This document shows, piece by piece, positions 41,630 through 50,600 of a stretch of DNA of 64,000 nucleotides (the first letter of the stretch is position 1; the number at the start of each line of letters is the position of its first letter). The notes beneath the pieces were generated by a model that saw only the letters and a list, made by a program, of their open reading frames with translations, did not search any database and was not told the DNA's origin. This DNA is from Aselliscus stoliczkanus (lineage: Eukaryota; Chordata; Mammalia; Chiroptera; Hipposideridae). The stretch lies in contig CM066730.1 in the NCBI GenBank assembly GCA_033961575.1, positions 133,610,023-133,674,022 of the forward strand, read 5' to 3'. Made by a program: the position numbers and the translations under genes.

Positions 41630-44600
41630 GCTTGACTCTCTAGTAAAGGGAATACAGATAGCACATGAGCTGACCTAAAGTATGAGACAAACCAATGGCT
41701 GAGGTACCAGGTGTGATAAATTCCTAGACACACCTGTAAGACTTGACCTAAAAGAGAACGCTTTGTGTTTCTTACTTAGCTTTATGCTTCCGGATAAAAT
41801 ATGCTGCCACTGAGAGCTGGTTTTAGGGCACAGGCCTGCAGCTTACAGGCTTCTTTAGCAGCCAAGTATATTTTGTTTTCATCCCAGCAATAAGATATAT
41901 ATTTTGTAAATAACCTCACTGTTTCCACCCCGCCCCCAACTCCATTCCTATCCTATCCTCAAGCAAAATTGAGTTATTTTTCTATTCTTAGATACCAGAC
42001 CTACCAAATTTGGTCTGACTGACTGATTGATTGATTGATTTTTACACATTAGGAGATTCTCTCTCTAGTCACACAGGTAAAGAAACTTTAAATCTTGTGA
42101 TTAGTGATGCTAGGGATGAGTAATTATAGGGACCTGGGGCAGAGCAATGGCATAGCATGGACCTGGAAGAAAATGCAATAGACTCTCCATTTGGAAAGTC
42201 TCTGTCGAAGCCACCAACAAATCTTGGGATCAGTATCAAAGGGGAAAGAGCAACTCACGTTTGGGCTTTGCCCAACGGCATTAGATCCCCACTCCCAATC
42301 ACCTTATTTCTTCTGCTACAAAGTGACCCACCAACCATTTACAAACTCAGAACAAACAACCCAAATGTATTGATGTTATCAGTTATAGATTTACCATTGG
42401 AATGAAAAAGACACAGCACTGGATAAAAGTTTTAGATTATTTGATTAGTGCAAAGCGAATCAGAGCAAAGCTACAATGATTGATGACATGTAGCTTCTGC
42501 TAATATGGTTACTAATGTGGAGGCAGACACTTTACTTTCATGCACAGATTAATCCTCAAAACAATCCTGTAGTTCTGACTCATTAGAATAATCCCACCCC
42601 ATGGCCTTAACGCAGTGTCAGGTACAGAGTAGATGCTAAATAATTGTTGGAATGAACAGAAGTAGTGATGTATAGTGCAAGCTCCTAGGAGGAATAAACA
42701 GACATCTCACGGGGCCATTGCCAATGCTACCAATGGTCCTTGGCCATCTTTGAGTTTGAGGTCAATTTAGGATGTCTGGTGTAACTGCTGTAGGTTAGCT
42801 GGAGCCAGAAGTCTTGTAGGAAACCAAAGGTCATAATAACCACAGCTATATTTACTTAATATTTATGATGGAATCCTGGATCTTATTATCACCCCCAGTT
42901 TGAAGATGAGGAAACCAGACCTGGAGAGATCAAATAATTCACAAAAGTTCACAAGGTTAGAAAACTTTCGGAGTAGGATTTGAAACCACGTTGGTTGAAA
43001 TCCAAAGCCCACATACTTAACCACTATGCTATATTGTTTGAGAGCCCCTCAAACCTCTCCTTAATAAACTGGACAATGCTGATTCCTGAAGTGTTCTTCA
43101 TGTAACTCATTTGGATTCTTTTTGCTTCTAACTGCCAGAAGAAGCTGTAAAGTGGGGGTCTGTGAGCCAAACCTTAGAAGCATCTTCCTTGCCATAAAAA
43201 AAAAAGACTCCTCTGGAGCATTAAAAAAACAAAAGCGAAAAAAACAGTACTACCAAAATTTGTCCAAGTCTGTGATGGTCACTCTTCTTGCCATATTTTT
43301 GGATGGTCCTTTTTTTTTTTTTTTTTTTTTTTTTTAGCTGAGCCACCTGCCACCTGTTGGCAGCTCAACGGCAACTCAGCTCAGGCTGGCATCAAACTGC
43401 TGTTGCTCAGAGCTCAGTTCGCACTCTTGAGCGAGCTCTTAACCAACTGAGCCACTCGGCCGGCCCTTGCCATATTTTTGTTTGCCAACATTAAGAAAAA
43501 CAAAACACCCAGAGGAGAAATGCTTCTCATTAAAGCAGCCGTCAGCTAATGTGCAGTGCAGGACCGTTTGTAAGAAGAGGTTTAATGAGGTCTCTACTCC
43601 CAGTTTGAAGGCTGGAACCAATGTCAACATTTGAAAACTAAGGGAGTTCACATAAAAATCCAGATTTCTGGCTTCTTTTGAAACAGAAGATCTGGCAACA
43701 CAGGGCAGGAATTCCTGCCTGGCAACTACAAGCTAGACAGAAGAGCAGCAGCCCTCTTGATGGCACATGTATTCTCTAGCTAACTACGTTCCACAAGCAG
43801 TCCTTGTGACATTACCTCGGGCTTGCTTGACTCACAGTCATGTCTGGCCACTGCCAGTCTGGCATTTCTCTCCATTATTTAAATAGTGTAATAATCAAAA
43901 TTGGACTTAAATGCTAAACATGGTTTGACGGCTGAAAAATCAAGGAGAAAGGAACACTTTTGGTGAGGAATGCTGACAAGTAGATGGGAACTGGTAGATG
44001 GCACCTACAGGTAAATGTCATGGGACAAGTAGCCAATTCATCTTGAATACTTGAGAGGTCAGCCTTGTCCATAGACCTTATTGAATTGTGGGCAGCTTTA
44101 CACTAACCCATACTCTAATATTAGTCTGTGAATAGCTGGCACTTGCCAAGGCTGGTTGGCAAAATTCCAAGATGACCCCAATGACCAACACTCTAGTAAA
44201 ATTTCCTCCCCTCATCAGTGTAGGCATGACCAGTAATTTGCTCCTAATCAAGAGAATATAGCAAAGGTGATGGAGCAACTTTGTGGGTCTAATTGGAGTC
44301 TCTAATAAAGTCAATCACCAGGGAGAGCAGCCTGATTAAATCGAAAGGGAGAGTGGGCCTGATTAGATCGGACGAGACTTTACAAGAGGGTCCAAGCTTT
44401 CCCTCAAGCCAGGGGCTTGAAGAAGAGATGCTCTCCAGCTGGCCTTGAAAAAGAAGCAAGTGGGTATGAGTTTTACAGTTGCAAGGAAATTAATCCTGTC
44501 AACAACTGAGCTTGGAAGAGGACTCCAAACCTCAGACGAGACCACAGACCTGGCTGGCATCTGCACTGCAGCCTTGTGCAATCTTACAAAGAGAACCCAG

Positions 44601-47600
44601 CTAAGGTGTGCCTGGACTCCTCTACCCATGGGAACTGTGAGATAATAATAACAAACTGTGACATAACAATATCCAGAAACATATTAATACAACTAATATA
44701 CCATCTACCGTCATTAGTTGCATAATTATAGTAGCTTCCTTCTTTCAAGGGCGCACCATGAGCCAGGCACTGTGCTTTGTATTTATCAATACTGTCATAG
44801 TTTTAATGCAGATATACTGAACAGCTTGAAGATATATTATCTCAATAGGATACATTCATTAAAAAACAAAACACACAAAAATAACCTTAGGGCTGGCCGA
44901 GTGGTGTGTTGGTTAAGAGCTCGCTTGGGACGCCAGCTCTGAGCAGCAGGGCTGCGGTTCGGATTCCACATATGAGGGCCAGTGACTCTGCTCTCTACAT
45001 CTGGAGCTGGGCTGCTGTGAGTCGCCGGCAGCGGTGTAGGCTGCAGTGAGCTTCCATAAGCTACACAGTGAGTGGCTGGCAGCCAGTGTGAGTGGCTGGC
45101 AGTGGGCGTGAGCTGCCAAGAGCTGCTGTGAGCGGCCGTCCAGAGACCAACGACCCATCTGCCTCACTGGGAAGAGCGCAATGATGATACCAACATGGGC
45201 CAGTGAAGCGATATCCTCCACAACTAGACTGAAGAACTAAAAAGGACTGCAACTTGTCTGTTCCTCTTCCCCAAATCCCCAATAAAATCTTTAAAAAACC
45301 CCAAAAAACATTACAAATAGATTTTTGAAAATGATACATATTCCTTTTCATAGTTTTGAAGCGTGTGCCTTATTTCAAATATCTTTTCTTTTCCTTTTGC
45401 ATATGTCCTTATTCCAGATTTTCTTTAATACATGAAAATTAAATTAGAGCACCCTTGTACATGTGGAGAGCCATGCTCGTCTAAATGACAGCTGGTTACA
45501 TAAATAGGTAACTACAATATTGCCACAGGGATATGAAAAATAGTTCGGGGAATATAATTAATAATGTTGTAAATATTTTGTAGGGTGTCAGATGGTCACA
45601 TGTCTTGTTAGGGAGACTGCTTCATGGATGGAGTAGAGGCTTGATCACTGCACTGTACACCGGAAGCTGATGTTGTATAATATTGTATGCCAACTGTAAT
45701 TGAATATATAGATAGTCATGGGATGCGGAGTATATATAGTGTGGGAGGGGAGTCAATGGAATTGCAATAGATATGTATGATATGGGGGGGAATGGGGCAG
45801 GGAATTTGGGGAGGGGGGTTGTCACTTTGAAGGGTATAAAGTATAACTATTGCACTGTGTTGTACACCTGAAACTAATAAATAAATAAATAAATAAACGC
45901 TGGTCAGCAGAACGAAGGATCAAGGCAAGAACGTGCACCCAAGCAGAGGCCCACTCTAGGTCTAAGAGGAGGCAGGATTGACAATTAGCATTAAAAAGGA
46001 TGTGGACATTCCCCTGGGAAATAAATAGGGTTATATTCTTCATACAGGGGCAGAAATGAGCGGCTCTGGGAGTGAAGAGATTGTGCAGACTGAGTACCTA
46101 CCTGTGTATTAGAAAAGATGAGAAAAATCTAGCAAGCTCCTAGTATTAGATGACCATTATGACAACAAAGGAAAAATTTTATCCCAAGTCAATTTTTAAA
46201 AACTCCCTCTAGATACAGTCATGTGGTCAATTACAATATTTTCCTATTGCCATCCTTTATCTATTCGTTAGTAAGTCCTCTGACGGAGTGCACTTACTTG
46301 CTTGGAACTTTGTATTATTGTTTGTGCTTCGAATCAGCTGAAACGCCTTTTGAAATCCCACCGCATGCTGGGTGGGACTGTCCAAAGACTTGACACTGCT
46401 AACAAAGGTGGACATCTTTCTTTTTGTTTCACTGGTGGCTGGAGACAGAAATGTCTTATAACACTGGTCGAGAGAGCAAGTCCTGACAGTATCTGCCACA
46501 GTCAACACAGAGATCTACAGGAAAGAAAATGAAAACTTGTTAGCTGACCATGTCAATGTATATATGTATGTATGTATGCATGTATGTATTTATTTACTAA
46601 AGATTTTATTGGGGAATTGGGGGAGGGGAACAGTGTTGGGGAATTGCGGAAGGGGACAAGCCAAGTTGTTGTTCTTCAGTCTTTGTTGTGGAGGGCGCCA
46701 GTTGCCGTCTGGCTTCCCGTCGGCAGCTCGTGGCCTCTAAGCTCAAGGTGCTTAGTTCAGTCTTAGTTGCAGGTGGGCATAGCCACCATCCCATGCGGGA
46801 GTCGAACCAGCAGCCTTGTTGTTAAGAGTGCACGCCCTATCCACTGAGCTATCTGGGCGGCAGCTCAGCTGAAGGTGCTGAGTTCAATCGTTTTTTTAGT
46901 TGCAGGTGGGTGTAACCCACCACTGAACAATTTTGTTACACCAGCTGAGCCATCCTGCCACCTGTTGGCAGCTCAGTGACAGCTCAGCTAGGGCGCAGTG
47001 TTCACTGGCCCTTGTGGGAATCAAACCGGTGGCCCTGTTGCTCAGAGCATGCACTCTAAGCCGACTCTTAACCAACTGAGCCACTCGGCCAGCCCCAATG
47101 TATTTATTTTTTATTTATTCCAAGAGTCCAAGGAGTAGGGATGCCGACAGGTTCTGAGAGTTTAAACATAAATGCCTGGAGGCATGAATCTATCAAATTT
47201 GAAAAGGATTAGTTAAGGATTGGTAAGAGAGAGGGATCCTAGAGTTTGGTTTTTGTTCCAAGATGAAATCAGTGATATGGTGCTCATATGTAACATTTAA
47301 AATGTTTCATGCAGAGAAAAATATTAGCAAGTTCTAACCACCTTAGTTTTCCAAGTGGAGATGGGGGTGAGGGTAAAGATATGGGGGATGGGGTATTTTA
47401 AACAACTACATTAGTGAGTAAAACTTTAGGGGTTGGAAAAGTCAAAATGATGAAGTAGAAAATGTCCACAGGCAATAGGTTATCATTCACTGTAAACACA
47501 CCTGTCTCTGAGGTGTCCTAGAGATTGGCAAACCTCTAGTAGCCCTCCCCTCTCCATTACCTCCCATCAATCCTGAGATAAAGTCCAACCATCTTCCAAC

Positions 47601-50600
47601 ATCCAACCCCTTGTCCTTTTGCTCTTTAGAACAATTTCCAGTGTGAACTCACAGCGAATGAGAAGTCTTAACAGGAGGTGTAAAGGAAGTGCAAGCTGGG
47701 TGGGGGTGGTTTTAAGAGACCTGGAGTCAGGGTTGGCAGCTTGCTTCCTCAAATACTAGAATAAAAACTAAAGCAGTCTCTTTTCCTGAAGTGGTCATGT
47801 TAAAGAGGAATTTAAAAATATATACCATAAACCATCAAGTGCTTTAAAAAAGGCATTCAAGGAGGATCCAGTGCCATGCGGGTCATGGGGATAAAGGTCA
47901 CCTTATCATGTTCGTCAATGGCACTGAGGATGACCTGGGCCGCATCCTTGGCGATCTGGAGCTGGGTGTCTGTGACGGAAGCCCCGTGGTCCAGGATCAC
48001 TGCTATGTGCTTTGACTGTGGCCGGACTGTAGACACGTAGATGGGTCTAGAAACGGGAAAAGATCTCTGGGGTCAGTCTTGGTTTAAGTAAAAGCCCTCA
48101 ACCTAACAGCGGTGAACACTATAGATGTGCAGGCATATTGGTGTCTACGTTTTTCCAGGGATGCCACAAGTGGACAGACCCACCTGCAAGGAGACACGAT
48201 ACTAGTGCATTCAAAACAACACCTCAAGACAACTATGTGTGTCTGCGGAACAGGGATTTGTAACTTAATGTTTCAAAGATTAAAGCAGGCAGAAGGTTTT
48301 TCAGAAGCAAATCCTTTAGAAGGCTGGCTTTCTGGGCACACTGAAAAGCCGATCCTCTCAGCTGCTCAACGTTACCTGCCATCCTGGTACAGGAAACGGA
48401 GATGGTGGCCCCTTCAAGCTGCAGAGACGGCACGAGAAGGAGAAAAGGGTCAGCTCGCCAGTGCTGGGTCCTCCTTGGCAGACTTACAGTGTAGGGGGGC
48501 TTTGCTTCAATTCCGGCAGCCTATAATCTGTGAGTATTCTGAACAGTGCTGAATAGCACCTTTGGTTTCTCTCCCACAAGACAAAAGCTACTGCTAAGAG
48601 GGCCCTTTCCTTTCAGTACTGAAGCAATTCACACAGGTCGGCCACCAAAAGGCCCCTTATCTGAGCATTGAAAATTGTGCCATCAAATTTGTCCGAGCCT
48701 GTGATAGCCACTCTTCTTGCCAGGTTTTTGTTTGCCAACATTAAGAAAAGGGGGAGGGGGTGGAGCTCCCAAGAAGAAATGCCTCCCATCAAAGCCGCTT
48801 TCTGCTAGTGTGCAGTACAGGGAGGTTTGTGAGAAGAGGTTTAATGAGGTCTCTATTCACAGTTTTAAAGCTGGAACAAATTAGGGGGAGCTTAAGAAAG
48901 CAAACCAGCCTCAAGAGAATGCTCTCCTTTATGGACGCCCCTAAAACACTAGATTTTTTTTTGTGAAATGTGAGGTGTCAGTTGAGTCACTAAAGCTTGG
49001 GCAGAAATTAAGAAATACAGGCAAAGTACCAAAACAACCCTCATAATCTGGCCAAGCTTACACTAACTGTTCTCAAGCCCAAAGTTCTGCATTAATACTA
49101 ATGAAGCACTACTTGATAACATTGAGCCAGGAGGGAAATGGGATAAAAAGAATCCAGGAGCTATGGCTACAGAAATGAAAAGGAACAGATAAGAAGAAAA
49201 CCTGACTATCCCACACTGACAACCATGGTAAATACTGAACTTCTCAGGTCCTTCTAAGCTAGGTGAATGTAGTTTTTTTTTTTTTTTTAAATGACACATC
49301 ATCTTCTTTCCAACTCAACTCACATAAATAATAAGCAGAATATGTGATCACATTGTCCCAATAAGTTGTTAGAAACTGCTTTTACAAGATACACAAATAG
49401 TAATGTGTTTAGGGTAGAGATGCATGACACCTTCCAAGTGTAGACGAATGTGGATTTGTGACACAAAAAAATGTGCTTTTTCTTTTAGGCTATATCCCTC
49501 ACAGGTGATTCATTAAAAGCAGCATGGCACCTAATCTATCTTCTGAGAAGAAAATGAAAAATTACATGGGTCATGGTGTCCTTAGCCTTTCCTGAGGGAT
49601 GAGCCAGACTAGAACCCAAGGTCATGGCTTCTGGTACAATCTCCGACACACTCAAGTCTTAACCAGGATATCTAGGGAAGGAATGGAATAAACCATACCA
49701 ACGATACAAATGTCTTTCTAGGAAATGCACAGAAGTCCTTCACGGGGGAAAATCCTAGATGTAATTGAAAGCAAAGATGGAGAGGAGCTAAAGTGATGGT
49801 TAATTCAGACTCTGAAAAGTGGGCATCTTGCACTAGCTTCAGAAGTTCTGGCATCAAACATTTGACACTGCAAAAGGGGAACTGGGAATTCAAAGGGGAA
49901 GTATCTTTGCCTAAAGGGTTCTGTAAATTGATAGTCTTGTCATACAAATGGTATCACCATTACTGCTCTTCTAGCTAAGTGGTACAATCTCAAGTCATTT
50001 CATGTGTTAATGACGGATCTTGAACCAACATTTTCTAAACAACCTTCACACTTCTAGTAGCTGCGATTTGCATGTAAATTTCAAATGGATGGTCCAGCAG
50101 AAAGGAAAGTTGAGCATCACAAACTCTACTCTGAGATCTGCTACCAAGTCTTCTAGGGCTGCACTTCAGAGCAGGTATTACCACTTATGTCTCAAGCCCA
50201 CGATGTCTGAAGCTCAAAACAGTTTGGGTACTTCAATCAGTTTAATTTCATTAGTAATACCTTGTTTTATTTAGCTTGTCAGAGAGTTCCAGAAAAGCTC
50301 TTGAGGCTTTATCATTTGCCCTTCCCTGGTATTTCCGCATTCACCTCTGTTCAATGGGAAAATCATTACAGAACAAGTACAAGTTTCAGAAAGCACAGCC
50401 TAGGGGCAGAGCCATGTGTGTCAATGAGCAGTCTATATTTCATACAGATCACTCTTAATCTGTAATTAAAACTTTAGCAAGTAAGTCAACATACCTACTG
50501 CGATGCTCATAGCTGCCCTTACACCGGAACTTGTGTGCTGGGAAAACAGTGAAAATTCCTTCTTCCGAACTGAAATACTGCCACTTAATTCCAGGGTTGG

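Larger units (their letters stand above)
39432..46297. other. CACHD1 intron 3 (6,866 bp)
   Basis: Contains a MIR, two MaLR-type LTR relics, a TCTA microsatellite, two SINEs, an L1 3' end and copy A of a local duplication (listed). Confidence 0.8.

Noticed and set aside
48112..48552. 146-codon plus-strand open frame
   Set aside because: No recognisable domain, lies in an intron beside exon 2, no splice or promoter context. Most likely chance; conservation data would be needed to revive it.
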